The notes under the pieces were generated by a model. It did no database searches and had not been told where the DNA came from. It was given only the letters and a program-made list of their open reading frames with translations. This document shows, piece after piece, positions 30,331-38,890 of a DNA stretch of 64,000 nt. The translations under genes were made by a program, and so were the position numbers. The stretch's first letter is position 1, and every line of letters begins with the position of its first letter. Source of the stretch: Pandoraea pnomenusa (GTDB taxonomy: Bacteria > Pseudomonadota > Gammaproteobacteria > Burkholderiales > Burkholderiaceae); NCBI RefSeq assembly GCF_000767615.3, contig NZ_CP009553.3:3968001-4032000 (forward strand), in the 5' to 3' direction.

Positions 30331-31322
30331 CGGATCACCCGGCGCGAGAGCAACCAGAGGAATACCGGAACGCCGATCATCGCGGTGATGACACCCACGG
30401 GCAACTGCGTCGGCGCGAGTACCGTGCGGGCGATGAGGTCCGCCAGCATGAGGAGCGCGCCGCCCGCGAGCGCCGCGGCCGGGAGCAGCATGCGCTGGTC
30501 GTTGCCGAAGCGCTGACGCAGGATATGCGGCACGACCAGGCCAACGAAGCCGATACTGCCGCCCGTGGTCACGGAAACCGCCGTGGCCAGCGACGCCGCC
30601 AGGTACACGCGCGCGCGCAGCGGGCCGACCGCCACACCGACGGCCTGCGCAACGTCCTCGCCGCGCAGCAGCACGTTCAGGCGATGAGCGACCGGGCACA
30701 CGATGAGCAGCGTCGCGCCGAGCGTGACGAGCGGCAAAGCAGCACGATCGACACCGTTCAGATCGCCCGTGAGCCAGAACAGCATGCCGCGCAGGCTGGC
30801 ATCCGGCGCGAGCGTGAGGATAAGCGTGGCGAGTGCCCCGAACCCGGCGGCCATCATCACGCCGGTGAGCAGCAGCCGGGTGCTGGTGTCCTGATCGCCG
30901 GGACGAAGAAAACTGCGATGGGAAAGCGCCATCACGAGGACGATGGCGGCGAGCGCACCGAGGAAGGCGCTCGTCTGCACCCAGAAGAACGGCAGCATGA
31001 GCGCGAGTGCGCCCAGCGCGGCAACGCCCGCGCCGCCGGAGATGCCCAGCACGTAAGGATCGGCCAGCGGATTGCGCAACAGGGTTTGCATCAGCGTGCC
31101 CGCCACCGCGAGCAGGCCGCCGCACGCGAAGGCCGCCAGCGCGCGCGGCAGGCGCAGGCGCCACACCACGTCGCCCGCGAGGCCGGCGTCGTGGCCGAGC
31201 GCGAGCGTGCCGAGCGCGCGCAGCGAGACCGGCACGCTCCCCAGCATGAGCGACGCCACCAGGATGGTCAGCGCAAGCGCTGCCAGTCCCGTCCAGATGG
31301 CGAGTGCGCGGCGCGGCGTCAT
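30327..31322 (-). CDS. btuC: Cobalamin ABC transporter permease BtuC (FecCD family)
   Basis: A 331-residue polytopic inner-membrane permease of the FecCD/BtuC family with about ten hydrophobic segments. Family signatures are LRLPRALAAFACGGLLAVAGTLMQ and NPLADPYVLGISGGAGVAAL near the N terminus. SIGFVGLVVPHILR, close to the C terminus, is the coupling segment that contacts the ATPase. It overlaps btuD by 4 nt and follows btuB by 36 nt. Cobalamin as substrate is inferred from the riboswitch-controlled operon. Confidence 0.92.
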   Translation of the reverse strand: MTPRRALAIWTGLAALALTILVASLMLGSVPVSLRALGTLALGHDAGLAGDVVWRLRLPRALAAFACGGLLAVAGTLMQTLLRNPLADPYVLGISGGAGVAALGALALMLPFFWVQTSAFLGALAAIVLVMALSHRSFLRPGDQDTSTRLLLTGVMMAAGFGALATLILTLAPDASLRGMLFWLTGDLNGVDRAALPLVTLGATLLIVCPVAHRLNVLLRGEDVAQAVGVAVGPLRARVYLAASLATAVSVTTGGSIGFVGLVVPHILRQRFGNDQRMLLPAAALAGGALLMLADLIARTVLAPTQLPVGVITAMIGVPVFLWLLSRRVIR

Positions 31323-31358
31323 ACCGTACCGCGCCGCGCCACGCCCGTCAGGGCGTCG

Positions 31359-33350
31359 TCAGAACTGCTTCCAGCCGAGCGAGACGTAGATTGCTCGCCC
31401 GAGGGTGTTGTAGCCATAAACCGTCTGGTAGTTCTTGTTGAAGACGTTGTCCAGATGCGCCGAGACGTACCAGGATTTGTCGATATCGTAGCGTGCCTGC
31501 AAGTTCACGAGCGTGTAGGCGCCGAGATGCTGACCGCCCGTATCGTAACGCTCGCCGCTGTAGAACACATCGCCACCGACCGAATACTTGTCGAGGAACT
31601 TCTGCGTCACACCGACCGAGGCGAATTGCTTCGCGCGGCGCGCGAGCACCTTGTTGGCATCGAGATCCGTCGGGTTCTGCCGGGTGAACGAGGCCCGTAC
31701 GTCCGTGCCCGTCCACTGGATCTTGCCCTGATAGGTCAGCTCCAGGCCCTCGACACGGGCGTTCGCCACGTTCGCCGCCGTGTAGGGCGATACGGTGAGC
31801 GACTGGATCAGGTTCGTGTAGTTGGTGCGAAACAGGGCCAGCTTGGCCAGACCGAAACGCTCGTCGTAGAACTGCACGGCGAGTTCCTTCGAGATGGAGC
31901 GCTCGGGTTGCAGGTTCGGATTGCCGAAGCCGGGGTAGAACAGTTCGTTGAAAGTCGGTGCGCGGAAACCGTCCGATGCGTTGGCCATCAGCTTCCACTG
32001 CGGCGTGAGGCGATAGCCGTAGCCGACCCAGTAACTGTTCGCGCCGCCGAAATCGGAGTAGATGTCGCGACGCACGGTGGCCTGCACCTCGTGCTTGCGC
32101 GCGAAGACGCCTTCGTAGCCCACGTAGAAGGAGTCGAGGTGGCGGTTGTTGCGGTTGTAGACCGTGCTGCCGTCGACCGTCTGCTCCTGGCGCGTGTAGC
32201 CGCCGATCAGCTTCTGGTCCGGCATGAAGACATATTCGTTGGCCCAGTCGATCTGGTTGGTCGACGTGTGGAAGTTGCCGTTGCCTTTGCCGTTCAGGTA
32301 GTTGTAGCTGTAGTCGTCGCCCTGCGTGACGCTCAGGCGCGTGTTCCACTTGTCGGTGACGTTGCCCTTCGCGTAGGCGGAGAGCTGGCGCACGCGTGCA
32401 TCGGTGTCGTTCAGGTCGGTGGGCTTGCCGAAGGCGTTGTCGTAGCTGCTGCTGCCGTCGCTCTGGAACAGGCGCGCGCCGACCTCCCACGTGTCGCCGA
32501 GCTTGCGCGAGAGCGACGCACTCACGCTCGTGTTGTCGTCGCCGTTGCGGTTCGGGTTGGCTTTCGGGAGGAAACGCGGGTCCTGCGCGGAGATGCCGTT
32601 GGTGTGAAAGCGCGAGACGTCCAGCGAGAAGCGCGTCTTGCCATCTTCGAACGACCCCGCGATGCCGGCGTTGGCCTGCGTGGTGTTGTTCGTGCCGTAG
32701 CCGACTTCGGCGTGCGCCTTGGGCGGGCCGCCGTCACCCTGGCGCGTGAAGATCTGGATCACGCCGCCCACCGCTTGCGACCCGTACAGCGCCGAGACAT
32801 TGCCGCGCACGATCTCGATATGATCGATTTGCGACACGGGAATCTGGGCGATGTTGGTCGTGCCGGTCGTGGCCGAATTCACCGGCACGCCGTCGATGAG
32901 CACCAGCGAGGCGTTCGAGGCCGCGCCACGCATGAAGAGGCTTGCCGACGTGCCGAAGCCACCGTTCTGGACGATTTCCACGCCCGCCTGACCGCGCAGC
33001 AACGAAGGCAGGTCCTGCGCCTGGCTGGCCTCGATCTGGGCGCGCGTGATGACCGAGGTGGAGGCCAGTGTATCCGCGAGCTTCTGCTCGCTGCGCGACG
33101 CGGTCACGACGGTGGTGTTGAGTGTGGCGTCGGACGAGGCGGACGAGGCGGACGATTGCGCCTGCGCCGCCGCGCCGGTCGCCAGCAGGGCGGCGGCAAG
33201 GGCGAAACGACTCGGGGCGTGAAACCGCGAGGGCTTGCGCAGGGTTGATCGCGGGGTCAGTCGGGAAAGCATGGAGAGGACGGCGGGTGCCGGCGCGAGA
33301 CGCGCCAGTGCAGGCGCGTGCGGCGCCATCGCGCGAACGTGGGTGCGCAT
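31359..33350 (-). CDS. btuB: TonB-dependent vitamin B12 outer-membrane receptor BtuB
   Basis: A 663-residue TonB-dependent receptor. After the signal peptide (ALAAALLATGAAAQA) come a TonB-box-like NTTVVTASRSEQ and the plug domain (DLPSLLRGQAGVEI, FMRGAASNASLVLIDG, IDHIEIVRGNVSALYG). The 22-strand barrel ends in VSLGWKQF with terminal phenylalanine. It is the first gene after a cobalamin riboswitch, which gives the substrate. The start at 33350 yields a ~64-residue pre-plug leader; an internal ATG at 33272 gives a more usual signal peptide, and neither has a clear ribosome binding site. Confidence 0.93.
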   Translation of the reverse strand: MRTHVRAMAPHAPALARLAPAPAVLSMLSRLTPRSTLRKPSRFHAPSRFALAAALLATGAAAQAQSSASSASSDATLNTTVVTASRSEQKLADTLASTSVITRAQIEASQAQDLPSLLRGQAGVEIVQNGGFGTSASLFMRGAASNASLVLIDGVPVNSATTGTTNIAQIPVSQIDHIEIVRGNVSALYGSQAVGGVIQIFTRQGDGGPPKAHAEVGYGTNNTTQANAGIAGSFEDGKTRFSLDVSRFHTNGISAQDPRFLPKANPNRNGDDNTSVSASLSRKLGDTWEVGARLFQSDGSSSYDNAFGKPTDLNDTDARVRQLSAYAKGNVTDKWNTRLSVTQGDDYSYNYLNGKGNGNFHTSTNQIDWANEYVFMPDQKLIGGYTRQEQTVDGSTVYNRNNRHLDSFYVGYEGVFARKHEVQATVRRDIYSDFGGANSYWVGYGYRLTPQWKLMANASDGFRAPTFNELFYPGFGNPNLQPERSISKELAVQFYDERFGLAKLALFRTNYTNLIQSLTVSPYTAANVANARVEGLELTYQGKIQWTGTDVRASFTRQNPTDLDANKVLARRAKQFASVGVTQKFLDKYSVGGDVFYSGERYDTGGQHLGAYTLVNLQARYDIDKSWYVSAHLDNVFNKNYQTVYGYNTLGRAIYVSLGWKQF

Positions 33351-33514
33351 GATCGGGTGTGACTTCCGTAGTTTTCTTATTGCCTAGACCCGTTCCCCCG
33401 CGGGCCGCCGGCGCAAGGGGAGCGCCGGTGACACGTCACGGATGCCGGGCATCGATACATGAAAACGACGAAGGCCGCCACGGCAAGGCCGGACGGCGCG
33501 CTTTTCCCCACTCA

Positions 33515-33740
33515 CTGCGGCCGGTATCCGGGCTGGTCATCATGGCGCCTGACCGGCCTTCCCGCGAGCGGGTAGCTCACAGTGGCGATATAGGCGAGGC
33601 GCGTTTTCGGAAACCTTTCGGGCCGAAAGAATGACTTACCGTTGCGGGGGCAGCACAGGTTGGCCAGCCCGTGTGGGGACGCGGCTCCCTGTTTCCCGTT
33701 TAACTGCGCATGCCGGGGGGGCGTGCGCGAGCACCGAAGT
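33515..33740 (-). promoter_or_regulatory. Cobalamin (B12) riboswitch controlling the btuB-btuCD-cobOTSC operon
   Basis: On the minus strand the conserved elements occur in the canonical order. They are a 5' hairpin GCACTTCGGTGC, AAACGGGAAACAGGGAG, CTGTGCTGCCCCCGCAACGG, GCCACTGTGAG, GCGGGAAGGCCGG, then GATGACCAGCCCGGATACCGGCC. Together these are the core of the AdoCbl/B12 aptamer. It begins at the predicted transcription start. The expression platform between the aptamer and btuB is not clear: a GC-rich hairpin region with a TTCGTCGTTTTC tail (about 33465-33500) may be a terminator. High cobalamin is expected to lower expression of the operon. Confidence 0.93.
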
Positions 33741-33746
33741 GCCGCA

Positions 33747-33775
33747 AGTGTAGGGGCCATTCGAACGAGCGTCAA
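33747..33775 (-). promoter_or_regulatory. Sigma70 promoter of the btuB riboswitch operon
   Basis: On the minus strand, TTGACG (33770-33775) and TACACT (33747-33752) are separated by exactly 17 bp. The predicted transcription start near 33740 coincides with the first hairpin of the riboswitch. Confidence 0.8.
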
Positions 33776-33842
33776 TGCTCGATCGTCGGGCATTGGCCGC
33801 CGATTCCGTTAGAATGTAGGGCAATCAAGAGGACGCAGCCCG

Positions 33843-34154
33843 ATGCTCACCGATCTCGACAATCTCACCGACAAAATTGAACAGTTGGTTGTGATCAGCC
33901 AACGTTTCCATCAACACAACCAGGCACTGCTCGCCGAACTCGATCGCGCGCGCGTCGAATGCGAGGACACGCGCACGGCCCTCGAGCAATTGCGCGCCGA
34001 GCGTGACGCCCTGCGGTTGCAGCGCGATCAGCTCGCCGCGAAGATCGACGAGGCACAGGTTCGCCTGAATGCCATCCTGGAAAAGCTCCCGACGCAAAAC
34101 CCCGCTGAGGGTCAGATGGATCTGCTCGGCACCCCCGGTGGAGAAAACGCATGA
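33843..34154 (+). CDS. ZapB-like coiled-coil cell-division protein
   Basis: A 103-residue, almost wholly alpha-helical protein with a continuous heptad-like coiled coil from residue ~4 to ~85 (DLDNLTDKIEQLVV, ALLAELDRARVECEDTRTAL). It corresponds to the TIGR02449/ZapB-like proteins encoded before zapA in betaproteobacteria and is likely to act at the Z ring. Its stop overlaps the zapA start as ATGA. A TAGAAT at 33810-33815 may be its -10 element. Confidence 0.85.
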   Translation: MLTDLDNLTDKIEQLVVISQRFHQHNQALLAELDRARVECEDTRTALEQLRAERDALRLQRDQLAAKIDEAQVRLNAILEKLPTQNPAEGQMDLLGTPGGENA

Positions 34155-34462
34155 CGATCAAGCAGCTCGAAGTCAATATCCTGGAACAGTCCTACCGGCT
34201 CGCCTGCCCGCCGGAACACGAAGCCGATCTGCTGGCCTCGGTGTCGCGCGTGGATGCCGAAATGAGCAAGGTTCGTGCGCAAAGCAGCGTGCGCGGCACG
34301 GACCGCATTGCCGTCATGGCAGCGTTGAGCCTGGCATCCGAATTGCTTGCGCTGGAGAAAAGTATTGCTGCCGGACAAGCATTCCCCGCCGAAGAAATTC
34401 AGAGTAGAATGCAACGCATGAACGAACGACTGAGTGCAGTGATCGATCAGTATCAAAGCTGA
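34151..34462 (+). CDS. zapA: Cell division protein ZapA
   Basis: A 103-residue FtsZ-binding protein that bundles FtsZ protofilaments at midcell. The N-terminal globular part (MTIKQLEVNILEQSYRLACP) includes the ZapA signature, followed by RVDAEMSKVR and a C-terminal coiled coil (LASELLALEKSIAA). It overlaps the upstream ZapB-like gene by 4 nt. The 6S RNA gene follows immediately, as in many proteobacteria. Confidence 0.94.
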   Translation: MTIKQLEVNILEQSYRLACPPEHEADLLASVSRVDAEMSKVRAQSSVRGTDRIAVMAALSLASELLALEKSIAAGQAFPAEEIQSRMQRMNERLSAVIDQYQS

Positions 34463-34495
34463 AAGGCACCCACCACCGTTCGATTCGAAAGGTTA

Positions 34496-34678
34496 GTTTT
34501 CCCTGCCTGGTTCGCGAAAGTCATAGATTCCTTGAACCAATGATCTGTTGCAGGTTGCGGAAGTTTGTAGTGCTGGCGTGAGCGTCACTCTGTCTGATGA
34601 ACCCAAAGCGCTACTAACCGCGACCACCTTGAACCTCACGGTTCAGGATGCCGGCTTAGCGGCTGAGGCGGGGACCCA
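34496..34678 (+). ncRNA. ssrS: 6S RNA
   Basis: Immediately downstream of zapA, the standard location of ssrS, lies a ~183-nt non-coding stretch that folds as a long rod. The closing stem is CCCTGCC (34501-34507) with GGCGGGG (34667-34673), extended by GGTT-C-GC with GCGGCT. A large central bubble around CCTTGAACCAATGATCTG opposite the 3' strand is the open-promoter mimic. 6S RNA binds sigma70 RNA polymerase and regulates transcription in stationary phase. Exact 5' and 3' ends are approximate. Confidence 0.85.
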
Positions 34679-34682
34679 ATAC

Positions 34683-34713
34683 ACGGCACTGCGTACGCAG
34701 TGCCGTTTTTTTT
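34683..34713 (+). terminator. Terminator downstream of 6S RNA
   Basis: An 11-bp stem (34683-34693 with 34696-34706) is followed by a run of eight Ts. It ends the zapB-zapA-ssrS unit and faces the convergent acyl-CoA dehydrogenase gene. Confidence 0.92.
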
Positions 34714-34783
34714 CGACATCGCAACGGCCATCCTCGTGGCGTCGGGGGCATACGGGCCGGCAAGGCGCCGGCCCTGCCGTCCA

Positions 34784-36565
34784 TCAGAACTGCGCTTCGT
34801 CGAGCGACAGTGCCGAATCCGCCCCTTGCGTGATCGACTGCGCCAGACCCGGTGCCTGCGTAAGCACGTGGTCCGCGAAGAACCGCGCGGTCCCGATCTT
34901 CGCGTCGTAGAACGACGGGTCCTGATCGCGCAGCTTCTGCGCGGCGAGCAGCGCACGGCCCATCTGCCAGCCGCCCAACACGATCCCTGCGAGCTTCAGA
35001 TACGGCACGCTGCCGGCGAATACCGCATTGGGGTTGTCCTGCGTGTTGGCAAGTACGTAGTCCACGACCATCGACAGCGCTTCGCGCCCCTTGGCCAGAC
35101 GTTCGGCCACCGCCTCTCCCACACCGCCCGCCGCACGCAACGCGTTCTCGGTCGCCATGATCTGCTCACACAGCGCATTCGCCACCGCGCCACGATCGCG
35201 CAAGGTCTTGCGACCAATGAGATCGTTTGCCTGAATCGCCGTCGTGCCTTCGTAGATCGGCAGAATGCGCGCGTCGCGATAATACTGCGCCGCACCGGTC
35301 TCTTCGATGAACCCCATGCCGCCATGCACCTGCACACCGAGGCTCGTGACCTCCAGCGACATCTCGGTGCTCCAGCCCTTCACGATCGGCACGAGGAATT
35401 CGTAGACCGCCCGCGCGCGTTGGCGCACTTGCGCGTCGGCCGCGTGATGCCCGATATCGGCCTGCGCCGCCGCCACGTAGGCCAGCGCGCGTGCGCCTTC
35501 GGTGAGCGCGCGCATCGTCATCAGCATGCGCTTGACATCGGGGTGCTGAATGATCGCTACCGCCTCGCGCGACGAGCCGTCCACCGGGCGGCTTTGCAGA
35601 CGATCACGGGCGTAGGCCACGGCATGTTGATATGCACGCTCGGCAACCGCCACGCCCTGCATGCCGACGGCGAAGCGCGCCGCGTTCATCATGATGAACA
35701 TGTATTCGAGGCCGCGATTCTCTTCGCCAACGAGGTAGCCGGTCGCGCCACCATTGTCGCCGAACTGCAGGACGGCGGTCGGACTCGCCTTGATACCGAG
35801 CTTGTGTTCGATGGACACGCAGTGCACGTCGTTACGCGCACCGAGCTTGCCCTCCGCGTCGACATGGAACTTCGGCACGATGAACAGCGAAATGCCCTTC
35901 ACGCCCGGCGGCGCATCCGGCGTGCGCGCCAGCACGAGGTGGACGATGTTCTCGGCCATGTCATGCTCGCCGAACGTGATGAAGATCTTCGTGCCGAAGA
36001 GGCGATAGCTGCCGTCGGCTTCGCGTTCGGCGCGCGTGCGCACCAGCGCGAGATCGGACCCGGCTTGCGGCTCCGTGAGGTTCATCGTACCGGTCCACTC
36101 GCCCGAGAGCAGCTTCGGGACGTAGCGCGCGCGCTGCGCATCGCTGCCGGCGGTGAGCAGCGCCTCGACGGCGCCGTCGGTCAGGAGCGGGCACAGCGCG
36201 AACGACAGGTTCGCGGCGTTGAGCATCTCGGTGCACGGCGTGGCCACGAGCTTGGGCAAGCCCTGGCCGCCAAACGCCTGCGGGTGCGCCACGCCTTGCC
36301 ATCCCGCTTCGGAGAACTGACGGAAGGCGTCCTTGAAGCCGGGGGTGGTCGTGACCACGCCGTCCTTCCACGTGCTCGGCTGCTGGTCGCCGATGACGTT
36401 CAGTGGCGCGAGCACTTCCTGATTGAAGCGCGCCGCCTCTTCGAGCACGGCTTGCGCGAGTTCGGGCGAAGCGTCTTCATAACCGGGCAGCTGCGAGATG
36501 CTCGTCAGGTCCGCCAGTTCGTTCATGACGAACTGCATGTCCTTGATCGGGGCCTGATAACTCAT
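34784..36565 (-). CDS. Acyl-CoA dehydrogenase, long C-terminal-extended family
   Basis: A 593-residue FAD enzyme of the acyl-CoA dehydrogenase superfamily that introduces the 2,3-double bond and passes electrons to ETF. The N-terminal domain includes MSYQAPIKDMQFVMNELA. FAD/substrate motifs are MNLTEPQAGSDLA and KIFITFGEHDM, and the C-terminal dehydrogenase motif is QVHGGMGFIEETGAAQYYRDARI. An extra ~130-residue C-terminal domain sets it in the large (about 590-600 aa) DmdC-like/FadE-like group; substrate is not predictable. The ATG at 36565 has GGAGGAACGAC upstream. ETF genes lie directly upstream on the same strand. Confidence 0.92.
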   Translation of the reverse strand: MSYQAPIKDMQFVMNELADLTSISQLPGYEDASPELAQAVLEEAARFNQEVLAPLNVIGDQQPSTWKDGVVTTTPGFKDAFRQFSEAGWQGVAHPQAFGGQGLPKLVATPCTEMLNAANLSFALCPLLTDGAVEALLTAGSDAQRARYVPKLLSGEWTGTMNLTEPQAGSDLALVRTRAEREADGSYRLFGTKIFITFGEHDMAENIVHLVLARTPDAPPGVKGISLFIVPKFHVDAEGKLGARNDVHCVSIEHKLGIKASPTAVLQFGDNGGATGYLVGEENRGLEYMFIMMNAARFAVGMQGVAVAERAYQHAVAYARDRLQSRPVDGSSREAVAIIQHPDVKRMLMTMRALTEGARALAYVAAAQADIGHHAADAQVRQRARAVYEFLVPIVKGWSTEMSLEVTSLGVQVHGGMGFIEETGAAQYYRDARILPIYEGTTAIQANDLIGRKTLRDRGAVANALCEQIMATENALRAAGGVGEAVAERLAKGREALSMVVDYVLANTQDNPNAVFAGSVPYLKLAGIVLGGWQMGRALLAAQKLRDQDPSFYDAKIGTARFFADHVLTQAPGLAQSITQGADSALSLDEAQF

Positions 36566-36635
36566 GTCGTTCCTCCAAGGGATTCCGATTGCCTGCGGAT
36601 GGTGGCGAATGCCGGGATTCTTGTTGTTCTGTTTG

Positions 36636-36742
36636 ACCGATTCGCATGAAGACGCTCCGACGTGACCGCCACGCCTCTTCATGCGGATCGGTTGCGGGGC
36701 CGGCGCCGGCTCGAATGCTCATGCCGAGGCCAGCCCCGCAAC
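36636..36742. repeat. Two nested/adjacent inverted repeats between etfA and the acyl-CoA dehydrogenase gene
   Basis: A 17-bp inverted repeat with one mismatch (36636-36652 with 36676-36692) abuts a second one (36691-36700 with 36733-36742, GTTGCGGGGC / GCCCCGCAAC). On the minus strand they follow the etfA stop. Neither has a clear T-tract, so they may act as transcript stabilisers or weak terminators between etfA and the dehydrogenase gene. Confidence 0.6.
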
Positions 36743-36768
36743 GTCACGACTTCACTACCCTCACCGGC

Positions 36769-37701
36769 TTACAGCGCGCCCGTGAGCTCCGGCACCACCG
36801 TGAACAGGTCGCCCACCAGGCCGTAGTCCGCCACCGAGAAAATCGGCGCCTCCGGATCCTTGTTGATCGCCACGATCACCTTCGAATCCTTCATCCCGGC
36901 CAAATGCTGGATCGCACCCGAGATACCCACCGCGACATACAGTTGCGGCGCCACGATCTTGCCCGTCTGGCCCACCTGGTAGTCGTTCGGCACGTAACCG
37001 GCATCCACCGCCGCGCGCGACGCGCCCAGCGCCGCACCCAGCTTGTCCGCCAGCGGCTCGAGCACCTTCGTGTAGTTCTCGCCACTGCCCAGCCCACGCC
37101 CGCCCGAGACGATGATCTTCGCGCTCGTGAGCTCCGGACGGTCCAGCTTCGTCACTTCCCGCCCAACGAACTGCGACACGCCCGCGTCCGGCGTCGCCGC
37201 CACCGACTCCACCGCCGCGCTGCCTCCCGTGGCCGACACCGCGTCGAAGCCCGTCGAGCGCACCGTGATCACCTTCACCTTGTCCGCGCTTTGCACCGTC
37301 GCAATCGCGTTGCCCGCGTAGATCGGGCGCTCGAACGTGTCCGCACTGTCGACCTTCGTGATGTCCGAGATCTGCGCCACATCCAGCAGGGCCGCCACGC
37401 GCGGCGCAATGTTCTTCCCGTACGCCGTCGCCGGCGCCAGGATGTGCGTATACCCGCCCGCGATCGACACCACCTCGTCGGCAATGTTCTCCGCCAGGCC
37501 GTCGCCGAAATACGCCGCCTCGGCCAGCAACACCTTCTTCACGCCCGCGATCTGCGCCGCGGCGTCTGCCGCCGCCTTCGCGTTGTTGCCCGCCACCAGC
37601 ACGTGCACGTCCTCGCCGCATTGCAGCGCCGCCGCCACCGTGTTGAGCGTGGCCGCCTTGATCGACTGGTTGTCGTGTTCCGCAATTACCAGAATGCTCA
37701 T
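36769..37701 (-). CDS. etfA: Electron transfer flavoprotein alpha subunit
   Basis: A 310-residue subunit carrying the FAD of ETF, which accepts electrons from acyl-CoA dehydrogenases and passes them to ETF:quinone oxidoreductase. The C-terminal FAD domain has [41 protein letters not shown] and [24 protein letters not shown], all diagnostic. GAGGGGAG upstream of the ATG and a 14-nt gap to etfB show a single operon. Base composition and codon use here are extremely C/G-third-position biased, as expected for a highly expressed gene. Confidence 0.97.
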   Translation of the reverse strand: MSILVIAEHDNQSIKAATLNTVAAALQCGEDVHVLVAGNNAKAAADAAAQIAGVKKVLLAEAAYFGDGLAENIADEVVSIAGGYTHILAPATAYGKNIAPRVAALLDVAQISDITKVDSADTFERPIYAGNAIATVQSADKVKVITVRSTGFDAVSATGGSAAVESVAATPDAGVSQFVGREVTKLDRPELTSAKIIVSGGRGLGSGENYTKVLEPLADKLGAALGASRAAVDAGYVPNDYQVGQTGKIVAPQLYVAVGISGAIQHLAGMKDSKVIVAINKDPEAPIFSVADYGLVGDLFTVVPELTGAL

Positions 37702-37715
37702 CTCGTCGTCTCCCC

Positions 37716-38465
37716 TCAGATGACCTTCGCTTCGCTCTTGAGCTTCTCGACGAGCGCTGCCACGTCCGCCACCTTCACACCCGCGCTGCGCTTGGGCGGC
37801 TCGGCCACCTTCAGCGTCTTCAGCCGCGGCGTCACATCCACGCCCAGATCCGCCGGCTTGACCGTCTCCAGCGGCTTCTTCTTCGCCTTCATGATGTTGG
37901 GCAACGTCACGTAACGCGGCTCGTTCAGGCGCAGGTCCGTCGTGATCACCGCCGGCAGCGACAGCGACACCGTCTCCAGACCCCCATCCACTTCACGCGT
38001 GACTTGCGCGCGGTTGTCCGCCACCGTCACCTTCGAGGCGAACGTCGCCTGCGGCAACCTGGCCAGCGCCGCGAGCATCTGCCCGGTCTGGTTCGAATCG
38101 TCGTCGATCGCCTGCTTGCCCAGGATCACCAGCTGCGGCTGCTCCTTGTCCACCACCGCCTTGAGCAACTTCGCCACCGCCAGCGGCTGAAGTTCGTCGT
38201 CCGACTCGATCAGGATTGCGCGGTCCGCGCCGATCGCCAGCGCCGTGCGCAGCGTCTCCTGCGATTGCGACACCCCCGCCGACACCGCGATCACTTCCGT
38301 CGCCACGCCCGCTTCCTTCAGACGCACCGCCTCTTCCACCGCGATTTCGTCGAACGGATTCATCGACATCTTCACGTTCGCAATGTCGACGCCACTGCCG
38401 TCGCTCTTCACGCGAACCTTTACGTTGTAATCCACTACCCGTTTGACCGGTACCAGGATCTTCAT
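37716..38465 (-). CDS. etfB: Electron transfer flavoprotein beta subunit
   Basis: A 249-residue ETF beta subunit that binds AMP and docks onto acyl-CoA dehydrogenases. It starts [20 protein letters not shown] and contains [19 protein letters not shown]. The conserved signature [33 protein letters not shown] (seen in parts) is followed by the recognition-loop-like [12 protein letters not shown] (here [12 protein letters not shown]). The ATG at 38465 follows GGAGCG; a TTG five codons earlier overlaps that site. Confidence 0.97.
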   Translation of the reverse strand: MKILVPVKRVVDYNVKVRVKSDGSGVDIANVKMSMNPFDEIAVEEAVRLKEAGVATEVIAVSAGVSQSQETLRTALAIGADRAILIESDDELQPLAVAKLLKAVVDKEQPQLVILGKQAIDDDSNQTGQMLAALARLPQATFASKVTVADNRAQVTREVDGGLETVSLSLPAVITTDLRLNEPRYVTLPNIMKAKKKPLETVKPADLGVDVTPRLKTLKVAEPPKRSAGVKVADVAALVEKLKSEAKVI

Positions 38466-38506
38466 GTGAACTCGCTCCAAGTTTACGTTTACGTCAATCC
38501 GCTGCC

Positions 38507-38512
38507 ATTATA
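38507..38512 (-). promoter_or_regulatory. Probable -10 element of the etfBA operon
   Basis: A perfect TATAAT on the minus strand lies 42 nt upstream of the etfB start codon. The -35 region at 16-18 bp spacing is weak (AAATGC-like), so identification rests on the -10 alone. Confidence 0.5.
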
Positions 38513-38890
38513 ACCACACGATGCACGACGCATTTATTGCGAATTTGAGGCATTTTGTGGCACGAGTCATGACGGCGCATTCCGATGTCTTCCCGACTTG
38601 CCGAGCCTGACGGGTCTTCGCGATAGTGGCGTCCGCCCTCGGCGGACGAGCGCTCCCCGACGTCGCCCCGGCCCCGAACGATCGTGCTATTTTTATGCAA
38701 ATCGTGACGCACAGCCAGTGCCGGCGTGGTGCATTTCCTCTAGAGAAAACACCCCGCCGCGCGCACGTCTATGATCGAATGGCGCACCCGATCATCGCCA
38801 CGCCGGCGTCGGGCCGCTGCGGTCGTAGTCGACGTCACGACGTCACGGCGTCCGGGCGACGGCGGCCACGCCAGCGCGTCAGGAGGAGAC
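38513..38890. other. Intergenic region between etfB and the alpha/beta hydrolase gene
   Basis: No gene is supported. It holds a 7-bp hairpin (GTCCGCC at 38631-38637 with GGCGGAC at 38641-38647) and a TATGAT at 38770-38775 that could be a -10 for the rightward hydrolase gene, with no good -35. An in-frame extension of the hydrolase frame to 38771 is Arg/Ala-rich and not believed. Confidence 0.5.

Noticed and set aside
30063..33248. A 1061-codon rightward open frame opposite btuD, btuC and btuB
   Set aside because: It is extremely Arg/His/Val-rich with no family motif and lies antisense to three clear genes; GC-rich DNA with third-position bias produces such frames.
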